DNA from: Echeneis naucrates
Lineage: Eukaryota > Chordata > Actinopteri > Carangiformes > Echeneidae
DNA length: 64,000 nt
Assembly (NCBI RefSeq): GCF_900963305.1
Contig: NC_042515.1
Span: 2,340,377 to 2,404,376, forward strand
Direction of reading: 5' to 3'
The translations under genes were made by a program, and so were the position numbers. The stretch's first letter is position 1. Each line of letters starts with the position of its first letter. The notes under the pieces were generated by a model that was not told where the DNA came from, made no database searches, and saw only the letters and a program-made list of their open reading frames with translations. Of the stretch, positions 1 through 14,151 are shown piece by piece.

Positions 1-20
1 CTGGGTAATGTGGTCTCTAC

Positions 21-1830
<1,810 letters not shown>

Positions 1831-4036
1831 CTGAGAGGGAACAGAGAGAGGCCTTCAGTGAACTTCAGTCTCACAGCAGATTTTATATTTGTTAGAATAA
1901 ATCTGGTTCATTGGTTGTTCAAAATGTAGACAAAGTGAATAGGATTTCTGCGTGGGGAAGATTTTCAGTTTGCCAGAGCAGTGAGAACCAACAGCCTGGT
2001 CCTTTACATTCAGACCGTTTTCAAAACTGGAAGAGAAACAGACAGAGAATAAGCAGTGGCTGACTCTGCTGCTGTTTCAGGGCAGTATCCAAGGATGTGG
2101 TGCTTCTTAATCTATAAATAATTCAGTAAATTATCTACTTAAATTGCTGATTACACGAAGACCATTCCCGTCCACAGCATACTCAGAAATCAAGCGCTTT
2201 CCAGCGGCATACTCAACTGTGAACACATGAGCTGAAAAACCTGTAAGAACTCTGAGACAGCTTCTCGGTCTGCTCAGGTGAAACATTCAGGCGACTGAAT
2301 GACAAGTCACACCAACAGCAGCCACCTCCATCAACACAAACCAGCCTTTTCTACCACATCAGTCACGGAGGAATCCTGAGCGACATCAGGTGGAGGTGGA
2401 GACAGACAGATGGAAAAGAGGGTTATAGGATTAAAGCAGCAAATCTTTATACTCCAGTTCAGCATCAATCCGAGAACCAAAATTGTTGCTGTTACTCTGC
2501 CAGTCAGCTGATCCCTTCATTGATTAACTGTTGCAGCTATAAGAGGATTTATTACCCACAAACATGCTTGACAAAGAGTCCAAATGAACTTCCTGTATGA
2601 TGTTTCAAACTTCAGCCTGCTCTAAACTGATTCATGTCACAGCCACCTCACTTTTAACTCAAAGTAATAACAATCACACAGTAGTTAGGCAGAAGACTAG
2701 TCACGAGTCAACTTCCTCACCTTTACCTGATTTTATTATCTCACATTTTGATGCAGCACACACTTCCACAAATTGCTGAGATAAAACTGTACGACTTAAA
2801 TGATATCTTCTGCACATGCAAAGGAAGCTGCTGGTCCTCCAACGGACAGAGCTGCCACCTATTTGGTCTTCTGACAGCAGCTACAGGACACGGCTGTCTC
2901 ACACGCTGCTTTGAATAGACTGCCACAAAGATAAGACGGGCTTCACCTAACACAACCAGTAGTACTAAAGTGCACTTATCTCTGTATTTTTATTTCATAT
3001 TTCACACAATTTCAGATTCATATATTGTTTCATCTCCACTATATTTAATTAAGAATGTGATGTTACTAGTTTGTAGGTAATTTTTATAAAGTTAAATATA
3101 ATAATTTATCAATTCTTTTAAGAAAATTTATGGTGCGACTACTTTTAATTAGTTGAAAACATTGCAACTGAAAGTTGCTTTATTTCACAAATGAATCAAT
3201 TTGGGCTGCAACAAAATTATATTGATTTGTTAGTTTTTAAGAAGGTTTGTGTGTTTTATTGTTTTAATTTTAGCTTTAATTTTAAGGATTTCATTTAGTG
3301 GATGTTTGTGGTACCTGCTTTAAGTTACACGACTGTCACGTCCAGTCTGACAAATCATTTCTGAAATAATGCAGCTTCTTTGTTTTTCCACAGGATGTTC
3401 TCATGAATATGACTTTTTTAAGCAGAGAGGAACAGCCAAATTCTCAAACTCTGTTTTAATACATAAACGACTTTTGTTTTTCTGTCTACGCAGTTCATAT
3501 GTCATTAGTAACCTCCTCACACTGCAAGTCAACACAATTCAGTAAAAAGGAAAAATAAAGTAGTGCAAATGAAATAAAAAAATAAATAATCCCTAATGTG
3601 TAAAATGAGCTTTTAACCCCCCCACCTTCACAAAATCCGTGCTGGGATTATGAGGATCACAGCGGCACCTGAACGCATCACCGCCGTTTGACTGAATGAA
3701 GATGAACCCAAAACTATGAAAAAACGTCAGCCAGTTAAATCAGCTGGACTCACACAACACACAGTAAAAACCACCATCACATAAAAACACAAACAGACAC
3801 ACACACACACAGGCAGCACCTTTCTTTCGGGAGTGGTTGTGTTTTTAATCTCCTCCCAGGCAGCTCACACGGTCCGGCGGGGGAAACGACACTTTTTCAG
3901 CCCGAACAGAACACACAGCTGTGGTTGAACCAGCCCTGTGCGGATCCGCTCTGCGTGATATTCTGCAAATATCAACTTTAAACGGAGATTCGGCCTAAAA
4001 AATCGACTATAACTGCGGCGGGAGAGAAAACTAACT
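1831..4036 (-). other. cpne1 first intron (5' UTR intron)
   Basis: This 2.2-kb stretch lies between the first coding exon of cpne1 and the likely noncoding first exon ending at 4039 (donor AACG/GTAG on the minus strand). It is AT-rich from about 2980 to 3600 and carries a short CA tract near 3795-3810. I see no coding exon in it. Confidence 0.55.
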
Positions 4037-4038
4037 AC

Positions 4039-4140
4039 CGTTAGCCCGGAAGCTTCAGGCGACAGGGCGCGGCCGAGGCACGCACTGCGCTCTGATTGGA
4101 CAGGCGGCCCCACAACCGCGTCCTGATTGGACCGCACGGG
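4039..4140 (-). promoter_or_regulatory. cpne1 promoter and noncoding exon 1
   Basis: The stretch is GC- and CpG-rich, unlike its flanks. On the minus strand two CCAAT boxes are present (seen on the plus strand as attgg near 4095-4100 and 4125-4130), followed by an ETS-like CTTCCGG (near 4050) and a good splice donor at 4038. This layout fits a TATA-less housekeeping promoter driving cpne1. In mammals CPNE1 and RBM12 share 5' exons; whether cpne1 here also uses the rbm12 promoter at about 15.7 kb cannot be told from sequence alone. Confidence 0.55.
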
Positions 4141-7100
4141 TGTCAGTCACGCCCTGTGGCTTCAGCGGTTGGGCTCAGCTATCCAACGCCAAAGGAGACT
4201 TCCGCTAAAACCTCCAGAATAAAAGCAGCGTCAAAATAAAACGAAAGAGTGAAACTGCATAAAGAGAATGACCAACATTAATCACACAGCTAATGATCCC
4301 CAACACACAAAACAGGACAAAAATGCAATTATGGTAATGTATGCAGAGCACAAAAACAAAACACCCCCCCCCCCCAAAAAACAAACAAACAAACAACAAA
4401 ACAGATGAAGCCTGAAGGAAACCGGATCAAACTGCAAGATTCTTTATGACAATTAAACCCATATGCCCTCCCGTCTTTGGAAGTAAATATGGGAACTGAC
4501 ACTGTCCATGTACCCATCTGAACAACTACTGCCGCTATTATTTGAAGACTACACATTTCAAGCAATGAGAGCAACGACAATCCACAAAGCAAGCTGGATA
4601 TTTTCGTTCTAAACAGATTATGATGGATGTGTGTTGCAGCACATTTCTTTCCAAATCAGCTATATAAGGTGGGGTATTTTTGTAATGCCTCGAATAGATG
4701 TCTCTGGGGTCAACCAACACCTGTTTCTGGACATTTGATTTATGTATTGACAACAAAAAATTAATAGTGCCGCTCCTTACTGAACTCATTTTCTTTTGTC
4801 TATGTTGCAACACTTTCAACATGCAGAATAAAAATTTCTATGCTTTTTATTTTCATGTATTTACATTATAAAGGCCTCTTGCTTCTCGCCCTATGTCAGC
4901 TGTGATTGGCTCGTCGGTAAAGACTTTTTTTTCCCTCAGAGAAACAGATTGTTCCTGAGGAATAAGCCTTGACACTCACAGATTAAATACAATCCTGTGA
5001 CGTCGAAGAGCAGACGCCCTGGCTGGATGTAGTGTTGCTGCTGCAGAAACGTGCCTAATGGACTGAACTAACATCATCAGAAAGAGAACTGAACAGTCTT
5101 GAAAGCATAACTGACACAATTAAGGCAGAGAAGCATGAAACTGAACGCAGCACAAGCCAACTTCATCACACAGACCAAGACAGTTTAATTTTATTCATCC
5201 TTGAGCAGCAAAAACCACAGTGGGATCACAAAAGGCTGCAGCGTATCACATCACAAATGAGAAGGAGAGCAGGGAAGAGAAAAAAACAAAAAAAACAAAA
5301 AAGCTGCAATGGTGAGGGAAGAAAAAGCAGAAAAATGTGACAATATGTTGAATCTTGAAAATCACTTACACACAGAAAGACTGCGCTCCTGTTCAGATTG
5401 TCTTTATCATCATACGTTTCTCATCTTCAGACCCACCTCCCTGAAAAAATGCTCCTATGCTTCTGTTTCTTTCTCATCTCCATCATCTCCTGTTCTTTAT
5501 TGGAAATTTCTTGACAGCCATAGGATGGTGTACAAAATCAGCGACAACCCAAATCTGTGCGAATGACTGAGGGAAATGTTCAATAACGTCATGCAGGTCC
5601 TGTACTTAAGAACTGCAACAGGATTGTAGAAAATATAGATCGGTACACTTTTCGAACTGGGCTGAGTATGATGATTTTTAAAATGGACACATTTTATTTC
5701 ATAATGATCTAATCTTATCTTTCTTTAACCATCCAACTGCCTAATAAATCAAGAAAAGGAAAGGCCTGCAAGGGAATAAATATCGCACAAGAACTTTGCA
5801 GCACAGAAAAGGTGGGGCAGAGCAATAATCTATCATATTTAATAGTCCATTAGCTACCACAACGGAAGTCAGCAGCACATAGGTTAGAATAATTTGATTC
5901 CTCAGCTCAGTCATAGCTTTTTGTCAAAAACAAGCTCCAGAAAAATGTTGTTTGGTACGTACCAAAAGACAACACTGAATTTATGAGGTATTCATCATTT
6001 TGTGGAGACCAAGCTTCATCTCGCACTCTCTCTCGTCCCGAGCCAAACTGCGCATTCAGCTCACGGTGCCGGAATCAAGTGGAACGGTCTTCACCTTTTC
6101 AATAACAATACTACGATTATTACTTTACTATCAAACAACCCAGTTCATCAACAGTTTAGTTGGAAGGTTTTCACAGATGACAGACTGAGCTACTGCTCTG
6201 AAGCCTGTGGTTAGAGGAAACAAAACACAGACCTGCTTTATACATTTTACGTGCCAAACTTTACTGTGAATTGGCCCTTGATGCCAGCACATACCACCCA
6301 GAGGCCAACACCTATCATCTTAATGTTTCCATGAACAGACCATCGACCACGTAGGCCTCCACCTGCTGTTTGTGCCTGTTACATGCTCAGACCTACAGGA
6401 CACTGTCTACCATTTCCATGCTACCAGCTAACATATCCTAAATGCCACCATCTCTCTTAAGACCTCAATGCTGCAGACAGACTAACATCTGCTCTTCACA
6501 GGTTAACGTTAGGTGACTGATTCACTATCTGCAGTTTAGCATTTACAGCCTGAATGCTGTCTATGCAGATATTAACCTGCAGAATTCTGAAGGCTGTAAT
6601 CTACCAACTCCACGTCCCCGAAAATTCTACTCAAGGTGACGATGACGACGGTTCAGGCTAAAACTGAACACAGAAATGTCACTGTTGATCTGCAGCCTGT
6701 CGTGTTTTTAATGCCGTACCTCGATGTCCGTCACTCACCTGCAAGTCCTGCTTTCTGTGTCTATTGATCAGTATATCGTTTGCTGCCTTTTCTCCACACA
6801 ACGCCAATACAATCACTTTACCAACAACTGGAGGGTTTCACACACACACACACACACCCCGACATTGCATGCGCAGTATCCAGTGTGTTGGTATCACTGT
6901 ACCACTTCGGAGGTTAACCATTTCCTGAAAGTAGCAGACATTTCCTCTTCAGGCAAAAATCACTCTCGAGTTGCTTTCTGCGATTATGGTTTAGTACAAT
7001 ATTTAATATGGAAGACTGTGCGTGCTCTACATAGATGATAAATAACTAATCCTTTAGCTGAGAGCAGCTGAGGTCACCAATGAGACTGGAACATTAATGT

Positions 7101-7895
7101 TGAAATAAAAACCTGGATGTCAATCCATAATCAAATGATGTCAGTAGTAATTCATTTAATGACCCGAGTTCTGTTAATTCACTTGCATACGTTTTGTGTT
7201 TCCTCATCACTGTTACCTCTGATCCATATTTAATGAAGAAGCCGAAGCTTCAGCTGTGTGACAGCAGCCACTGAACAGCCACAAAGAAGACTTCTGATCT
7301 TAAGCACTCATTAGTGACCTCAGCTCTAAGCTGCAGCAGTAATACTGAGGAGTTGGAGTGTGCCGTTTTTCTGGCACACAGAACACTAAAGGCGTGGGAA
7401 ATGAATGCTATGAAGCTGTTATAACAGTTAACTGCTGCACTGGCCCAGCTGTTGGCATCAAAATGGACATCCTTACTGATGCTTAGAAACAGCACAAGTG
7501 AAAACCGCTGTTGATATATCAGAAGAGAACAAATTCTATTTGTTAGGTAGCCAACATTTCAGTCAGAAAAAATGAATTAAAACAAAACACTGCACTTAGC
7601 AGAGATTGTATATTCATTTTGATCATCTTGATTAAAAATTGCTGTCAAAGCAAAGCAATGATTACTTAAGACACAAACTTAGAACTTTATGTTCTTCATT
7701 GCAATGGAAATGTCAAAATGAAGGTCCACTGTACTCCAAACCATCCCAGTTTTTAATTCATTTATCAAAATAAATAAAATCAGGTACAAGTACCGATAAC
7801 AACAAATAAACCAGTGGATAAGGTAGGTTTCCATCATTAGACAGTGAAGAGCAAACAATCAGGGAGAGCTGATCGCAGGTGAGACCAGTTGTGCA
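4141..7895. other. Intergenic or distal 3' UTR, no exon seen
   Basis: About 3.7 kb between the cpne1 promoter and the proposed rbm12 poly(A) signal. It contains a poly-C/poly-A stretch at 4365-4395, a CA tract at 6840-6857 and otherwise AT-rich DNA. The open frames here are short and lack family features or codon bias. A longer rbm12 3' UTR reaching into this region cannot be excluded (another minus-strand AATAAA lies near 5195). Confidence 0.4.
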
Positions 7896-7908
7896 TCAAG
7901 AATGTCCT

Positions 7909-7914
7909 TTTATT
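7909..7914 (-). terminator. Candidate poly(A) signal of rbm12
   Basis: The plus strand reads tttatt, so the minus strand reads AATAAA, about 1.15 kb past the rbm12 stop codon. It would place the X-box-like array inside the 3' UTR. Other AATAAA sites exist farther on, so this is a best guess. Confidence 0.4.
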
Positions 7915-8251
7915 AACCAAAGCAAAGGAGACTCCACATCATGTACGGTTATACGATCATACAAGTTTGTTCACACTGACAAGAGAAAGAAAAATTTGCT
8001 TTAAGGTGGAAACATTTGTCAAACATACATAGAACAAAAAGCTACTCAACTAAAAATGCTAGACTTTTTCTGAGCGCTCTACAGTCCAAACACGTACTGA
8101 GCATGTGCTGTTGAAAAGGGGGTAGAGGGGGGTAGGGTTGATAGGTTCGAGAGCTCCAGGTCATTATTTACAAAATAAAACACGCATCAGCAATCTGTCC
8201 ATCCCACATCCAAGGAGCACTGTTGTAACACGGAAGTGTATCCACAGAAAT

Positions 8252-8679
8252 GTTACCATAGCAACAGATGACAACAGAGCTTGATGTCAGTGTAGTTTTT
8301 ACCGTAGCAATGGGGCATGTCAACATTTTAACATAGCAAGAGAGCATAAACGTTTGATCATAGCAACAGAGCTTTATATCATAATCTTACCATAGCAACA
8401 GAGAGTGTGAAGACTTTACCATAGCAACAGAGATCCAACATTTCACTGTGGTAGAAAAGCTTTTCATCTACAGCGTGTTTTTACCATAGCAACAAAGCAT
8501 AAACATTTTATCATGGCAACATACTTTGGCTTTGCATCATAAATTTACCCTAGCAACAGAGCATGTAAAGATTTTACCAAAGCAAAAGAGCATGTCAATT
8601 TTTAAACCACAGCAACACAGCATATTTCAGCGCACACAGCAACAATGCTTTGTCATTTTCATCATGTTACCATAGCAAC
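8252..8679. repeat. Array of ~13 X-box-like motifs (GTTACCATAGCAAC and variants)
   Basis: A degenerate tandem array with a core close to taccatagcaacagagcat. Copies start near 8252, 8300, 8329, 8356, 8388, 8416, 8481, 8509, 8545, 8575, 8605, 8630 and 8666, a pitch of mostly 27-50 bases. The first and last copies are the full 14-mer GTTACCATAGCAAC, which fits the RFX X-box consensus GTTRCCATGGYAAC. The array lies between the rbm12 stop and its likely poly(A) site, so it would be transcribed. The core is nearly palindromic, so copies could also pair with each other in RNA. Confidence 0.85.
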
Positions 8680-8770
8680 AAAACAAGTGAGTGTGTTTGT
8701 TCAGTGTGTCAACATGATTTCACAAAAAGCTGCACTGTCATGAAAACAAAGTAAGAAAAGAACCAAAGTC

Positions 8771-8810
8771 CTACCACCACCACCACCACCACCATCAGCA
8801 GCAGCAGCAG
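8771..8810. repeat. (CCA)n/(GCA)n triplet tract in rbm12 3' UTR
   Basis: Perfect ACC/CCA triplets are followed directly by CAG triplets. On the rbm12 transcript strand this reads as CTG then GTG repeats, in the 3' UTR about 250 bases past the stop codon. Confidence 0.8.
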
Positions 8811-9057
8811 TTTGTGCTACTAGAGTCAGTGGGGGAGGTTCAAGAAAGAACAAAGTCTGGAGTCTTCAAACTGGACAAACTGCTGGGGGTGGGGCTTACC
8901 TGACATTATCTACACACATTACAGGGGAAGGTCTTAACTGGGAAACACTTGAAAGTTGAGTTTTGACTCCAGAGGTTTGTGATGGCTGACACCTGGACTG
9001 CATACCCAGGTAGGTGATTCATCTTTTATCTACAGTAAGTCTGTTTGCAGTGAGGCT

Positions 9058-11760
9058 TTAACCCAGGCTTATCTTGACCTTACGGGCTCCAATAGGTCGG
9101 TCATTGAGGTCCATGACTGCAGCAGCAGCCTCCTCGTGGTTCTGAAAGGCCACCATGGCCTCACCAGTTGGCAGGCCTTTCTCACTGAACTGTAGGCAAA
9201 CTGAGCCCGGCAGCACTTGGTAGCCATAAAAGAAGTCCATGATCTCGTCCACAGTTACAGTGAATGGCATGTTCTGAAGTTTTACAATTGTCGGGCCAGC
9301 GGCACCACGTTGACTGTTGGGATTGCTGGATGCTCCAGGGGCTGGCTGGTTACGGAGACCATCAGGTCCTGGTGTGAACCCCGGCTGCCCACCAGCGGCC
9401 CCGCCTCCTGGGCGCCCTTGATTGTTGTTAGCCCCTCCTCCTCGGCTCTGCCCTGCTCCTCCTCCTCCTTTTCTATTGGCATTCTCAAAGGGCACCAAGC
9501 CCCTTAGCCCCTCCTGACTGAACACTGCTCCCCCAGCTCCGGGTCGAAAGCCAGGGGGCTCTAGGATTGGGGCTCCAGGAAGACCAGCAACTAGTGGAGG
9601 AGCCACTCCCAAATTCACATCCCCAAGCCCTGCTGCCAGAGGAGGTAGAGGTGGAGGCCCTGCAAGCCCATTTCCAGGTGCTGAAAATGGAGTTACAAAG
9701 GGGGCACTGTTTAGGTTTCCCATAGTGTTTCTGAGAAAGTTAAACTCCTCCCCACTGATTCCAGCAAATGGGTTGATTGGGGGCTGTTGGGGACTGGGCT
9801 GGGGCTGCTGGTGCTGATTCTGATTATGGTTTTGCTGGTTCTGGTTGCGTTGCCCCCTCTTGTTCTGGGGAGGGGGATTCCTCTCAATTTCCTTCATCTG
9901 GTCAAAGGTCACCAGGTGGACAAAGGCGTCACGGCCATTAAGTTTTTGACGGTGGAGTCTTTCAGCTTTGCGGGCGTCTTCTTCAGTCCGCAGCTGGAAG
10001 ATGGCTTGCCCTAAACCGTTGCCATGGCTATCTGTCAGGACCTTTAAGGTATCTTCATAAAGACCCACACCTTCCAAAAAGGCACGAACATCCTTCTTAG
10101 ATACGTTGTAAGGGATGTTGGTGATGTGGGCACAGTTCCTTGGAGTTTTTAACCCATCCTGGTTCTTGCCATCGCCCTGTGCTGCTTCCCGTTTGCGGAT
10201 AGTATCAATCTTTTCAAGCATTCCCTTCCGGCTGATTGGATGGACCTGAATGAAACGGGTGCCCATATATTGCATGTGAGCACCCAGAGCAGTCTTGTGG
10301 TCCTGTTCTGTTTTGAACTCAAGGAAGCCCTCTCCTGTGGCACGCCCATTGGGCCCATATGCAATGTAGATGCTGTCCTCTATGATGGCCAAATTCTTAA
10401 AGAAGTCCTTAATTTGTTTCTTGTCAGCTTCATAGGGAAGACCCTTCAGGTAGACACAGAACTCCTGTCGGTGGGGAGAACGTGACCTTCCTCGCTGATC
10501 CCTGCCTCCAGACCCAGCATTACCACGACGGTTCTGCTGATCCTGTGGTTCGTTACTGTTATTTAATTTGTTGCTATTGTGAGGTGCGTGGGCACCTGTG
10601 CCGTCACTGATGCTGGCCCATTGACGCTCAGAGGATGGAGTGATCTCAATGAACCTTTGGCCCATCATACCACCTCCCCTCTTCACAGCTTCGAAGCTAT
10701 CCTGAGCTGAGAAGAACTTGACCATAGCCCTGCCAGTTGGCCGACCCTGCCCATCCCTCAGTAAACGAACTGCCTCCACCCCGAGACCCCGAAAAAACTC
10801 CCTAACCTCAACCTCCGAGCATGAGAATGGGAGGTTCTGAAGGAGAACAAACAACTCATCAGGATTTGCTGCTCCTGTGGCTGCAGCAGCAGCAACCTTC
10901 ATATGTGCCTGAAGACCAAGAGAGGCCAAAGGTGAGAGAGGATTAAATAGCATCGGATTGGGCGTTCCAAGAGGGAGACCGGAGCCTAGTCCAGCTGGGG
11001 GTGGTAGGGAGGGATTGAAGGGTGGCAGGGAGGACATGTGAGGAAGGTGGGACATAGGAGGCACAGGAGGTCCTTGGGACAGTGGAGAGACAGTAGGGAC
11101 AGGAGGCAGGGAGGAGACTGGAGGGGGAACTGGAATGGTGGGCAGTGTGGGCATTGGGGGCATGGAAGGCATGCTGGGGAGTGGAGGGATAGGAGGGGGG
11201 CCTGCATTGAGTGAAGCCAGAGCTGTGGTGATTGTGGGGGTAGAGCTGTAGCTGTTGGGGAAGCAGGGTACCACGCTGGCCAAGCTGGCTGCTGTCTTGT
11301 TGCTTGGTTGCTCCTGAGTTGAGCTTGCTGCTGTCACTGAGGCTGGGGTGTTACTGAAACCCTGATTTCCATGACTACCACTTCTCCCCCCCGCCCCTGG
11401 CTGCACTGTGGGTATAGGGGCAGTGCCCGTTTGCCGGTTAGAGTTTCCTGCTGCAGGTGTCGCTGTCTCAACAGCACCTGCGCCGGCCTCAAACCTGCGG
11501 CGGCTAAGCTCAATCATGTTCTGCATTTCCGTTTTACTGCTAAGCAACAGTGACACTTTGGAGCCCTTAATGGACCCGCCTGTACGCATCATCCCCAGCC
11601 GGGCGTCCTCGTCAGTGGCAAAGACGATGAAGGCTTCCCCATGCTCACCCCCCACGATGTGCACTCCCCCGTCAGGGATGGTGAGGCCAGAGAAGAAGTG
11701 TCTGATGTCCATGGTGCCGGCTACTATGGGCAGACCCTGCAGCCTGATGACTACCGCCAT
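9058..11760 (-). CDS. rbm12: RNA-binding protein 12 (single coding exon)
   Basis: A 900-aa open frame without introns, as in mammalian RBM12 (about 930 aa). RBM12 is a nuclear multi-RRM protein. RRM-like domains lie near residues 1-80 (MAVVIRLQGLPIVAGTMDI start), 300-378 (LFVLLQNLPFSCSEVEV), 432-515 (FCVYLKGLPYEADKKQI), 545-620 (CAHITNIPYNVSKKDV) and 822-900 (IVKLQNMPFTVTVDEI). A Pro/Met-rich linker spans about 185-280, and Gln/Asn-rich and Gly-rich low-complexity segments span about 640-820. The ATG at 11760 is the first in frame and lies just inside an exon whose acceptor is near 11789. The protein ends ISLG at the domain edge, so the C terminus is complete. Very confident. Confidence 0.97.
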   Translation of the reverse strand: MAVVIRLQGLPIVAGTMDIRHFFSGLTIPDGGVHIVGGEHGEAFIVFATDEDARLGMMRTGGSIKGSKVSLLLSSKTEMQNMIELSRRRFEAGAGAVETATPAAGNSNRQTGTAPIPTVQPGAGGRSGSHGNQGFSNTPASVTAASSTQEQPSNKTAASLASVVPCFPNSYSSTPTITTALASLNAGPPPIPPLPSMPSMPPMPTLPTIPVPPPVSSLPPVPTVSPLSQGPPVPPMSHLPHMSSLPPFNPSLPPPAGLGSGLPLGTPNPMLFNPLSPLASLGLQAHMKVAAAAATGAANPDELFVLLQNLPFSCSEVEVREFFRGLGVEAVRLLRDGQGRPTGRAMVKFFSAQDSFEAVKRGGGMMGQRFIEITPSSERQWASISDGTGAHAPHNSNKLNNSNEPQDQQNRRGNAGSGGRDQRGRSRSPHRQEFCVYLKGLPYEADKKQIKDFFKNLAIIEDSIYIAYGPNGRATGEGFLEFKTEQDHKTALGAHMQYMGTRFIQVHPISRKGMLEKIDTIRKREAAQGDGKNQDGLKTPRNCAHITNIPYNVSKKDVRAFLEGVGLYEDTLKVLTDSHGNGLGQAIFQLRTEEDARKAERLHRQKLNGRDAFVHLVTFDQMKEIERNPPPQNKRGQRNQNQQNHNQNQHQQPQPSPQQPPINPFAGISGEEFNFLRNTMGNLNSAPFVTPFSAPGNGLAGPPPLPPLAAGLGDVNLGVAPPLVAGLPGAPILEPPGFRPGAGGAVFSQEGLRGLVPFENANRKGGGGAGQSRGGGANNNQGRPGGGAAGGQPGFTPGPDGLRNQPAPGASSNPNSQRGAAGPTIVKLQNMPFTVTVDEIMDFFYGYQVLPGSVCLQFSEKGLPTGEAMVAFQNHEEAAAAVMDLNDRPIGARKVKISLG

Positions 11761-13449
11761 ACTGACTGCTAAACAACAGCCCTACAACCTGGGGAGAAAG
11801 CAACACTACTGTCAGATGAGGAGCAGAAAGAGAGAGACCAGTGGTTTCCAAATGTTTTTTTTTTTTTCTTTAGGAAGTCAAATCTTAAACAGGCTGCAAG
11901 CCAATGAATGCTTGGGGTCACTGCAAAGTTTGGAAAGTGGACCAATTCTGGGCCTTGACATTTGGAAACCAGTGGTGTTTGGAAGGGGGTTTGGGGTCAA
12001 ATTTTAGCAAAATTGCAGAAAACTGTCTCCACCCATTTGCTGGTTTTAATACTTTTGATCATGCTGCACATTAGACTTTTTGTTAGACCCCAACAGAAGC
12101 AACCTTAAGCATTAACACAGCTTCACGGTTCAATCATTTTTCAAGAAATACATGACAAGTAATAAATGAGGGAAAGGTGTTAATGTTTGGCAAACATTTA
12201 TAAAAGCTAAATCTCTGATGAGGATACACACAATAAAGACCTTATAGAAAGTGTAAGAGAGGGGAACCAAACACATCAGATCTCCAAACTCACAGAGCTG
12301 ATCCTGAAGCTACAAATGGCACATTTTCTTTTCAGCTGTCACAAATGGTTTTACTGACAAATTATAAGCAATTAAGACGGGGAATGTGATTTACAGTGCA
12401 AATACAACATTTGTCATTGGATTTTTATTCTTGAGTGCGCAAAATCTTTAATTAGTTGGCAAAGTACACCAATTTTCTTTTTCTGGAGCAAGCATGCATC
12501 AAAGGTGAGTATTTCTACAATGCCGTTTAGAGATATTCCTGGGATTTTACCTTTGTGTGAAATATATTGTGCAACAGTAAACCCCCATAAATGTCATGCA
12601 ACTAGCAACTTACCAATGCTACTAAACTATGAATACATTCTCTGTTTAGTGGACAAATGAAACCTGTAGGGTACTGAAACTTGGTGAAAAAGGTCAAGAA
12701 AACATAAACTGCTGTTCAATATGTTTTGGTGGAACTTCAGTGTTTACAGAACAGGCTAACAGGGACTTTTGGATTAGCTTCCTATGACTGACATCTGGTG
12801 GCAGGCTGCACATTTTAAGATTGCGCTTCATAACTTGCAGACCTAAAACTTATCAAAGTGCTGAATATAAAAAAAGCATTGTGTGACTTCAGTCTTACAA
12901 CTAAAAGGATGTTTTTGATCTAAACATAGCACATAAATGAAATTACAAAATGTCGTCATGTCAACAACCACAAGAGACTTTCAAAAACAAGCAGCAGGAA
13001 AACCAAAATATTGCAGATTTCCTACCTGACAGTAGAGAAACCAAAACCCATCATGACTAAAGCTAAAGCTTGGCAGTGAATCGCAAGTCTTACCCAACTC
13101 AAACCTTTCTCAGAACAAGAAAATGTACTTAACTGCAGATCAGAAATGCTGACCTACATAAAATCAGCCAGCAAACACCACCTGTACCAGCCTGCAAACA
13201 ACAAACCACAACCAAGCACCTATTCTGCTACAAGAAACCAAACACCTGTGAGCAGGACTGATCTGGCTGGTTCTTCAATCCTGAGGAAGCACAAAATCAG
13301 CAAGTGGCATTACAGCTTGTGGCTGCACGATTCCCACCACATAAGCCACATAGCAACCAGCAAATCTGCAATACATTTTAAACAAACAAAAAATAGCATC
13401 ATGTCATCAAGAACAAGAGCTGCAACACAATCCAACATTTTTAAAGAGC

Positions 13450-13550
13450 CAGAACGAGAGCAACATGAGCATCATGTCAACCAAAGCAACATTAGCATTA
13501 TATCAACCAGAGCAACATTAGCATTATATAAACCAGAGCAACATCGGAAA
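13450..13550. repeat. ~30-bp tandem repeat (CAACCAGAGCAACATTAGCA)
   Basis: Three to four imperfect copies of a unit close to accagagcaacattagcattatat run from about 13450 to 13550 inside the rbm12 5' intron. The shared word AGAGCAAC weakly recalls the array in the rbm12 3' UTR. Confidence 0.7.
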
Positions 13551-13805
13551 CTGATTGGACAGCACAGCACAAAAGACAGCAGCTGATCAGAAGAGAAAGC
13601 AAACAGAAGAGAGGTGGCGCTCAACAGGCCAACTAACACTGACAAACACGTCCAGCTGAGCAGTACTCTGTTCCACAAACATCTCAAGATACTCTGGATA
13701 CTCTAACCATGATCCTGGACCGTCAGGCTTAAGTTGCAATTCAGGGTGGAGAATTTTAGTTTACTAATATCTAAGCTCATAAAATGTATTACTGAAAAAT
13801 ATTTT

Positions 13806-14151
13806 AGCTGGGCAGCACAGTGGCATAGTGGTTAAAACTCTTGCCCCACAACAAGAAGGTCGCGGGTTCAGTTGCTGGGCCCCTTCTGTGTGGAGTCTCC
13901 ATGTTCTGCCTGCGTGGGTTTCCTCCCACCATCTTAAGATACCATGTTTGGGTTGATTGGTGACTCTAAATTGTCCATAGTTCTAAGTGTGAGTGGTTGT
14001 TGGTCTGTCTGTCTCTGTGTGTTGGCCCTGCAGTGGACTGGAGACCTGTCGGGGTGAGCCCGCCCTCACCCCATGTGAGCTGGGATTGGCTCCAGAACCC
14101 CCTGTGACCCAGAAACGGATAAGCGGTAGAAGATGATTAAATGAATGAATG
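13806..14151 (+). mobile_element. tRNA-derived SINE of the teleost HAmo/V-SINE type
   Basis: The head has an A-box-like TGGCATAGTGGTTAA (13822-13836) and a B-box-like GGGTTCAGTTGC (13864-13875). A conserved body follows with TGTTCTGCCTGCGTGGGTTTCC and, later, GGTTGATTGGTGACTCTAAA, and the tail ends in ATGAATGAATG repeats. This order matches the widespread fish HAmo-like SINE family as I recall it. The copy is nearly full length with point changes. It lies inside the rbm12 5' intron, in the opposite orientation to the gene. Confidence 0.8.

Noticed and set aside
9217-12007. Several plus-strand open frames across rbm12
   Set aside because: They are antisense shadows of the long GC-rich rbm12 exon.
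13146-13586. 146-codon open frame on the plus strand in the rbm12 5' intron
   Set aside because: It overlaps a tandem repeat, has no family features, and its Ser/His/Gln-rich content follows local base composition.
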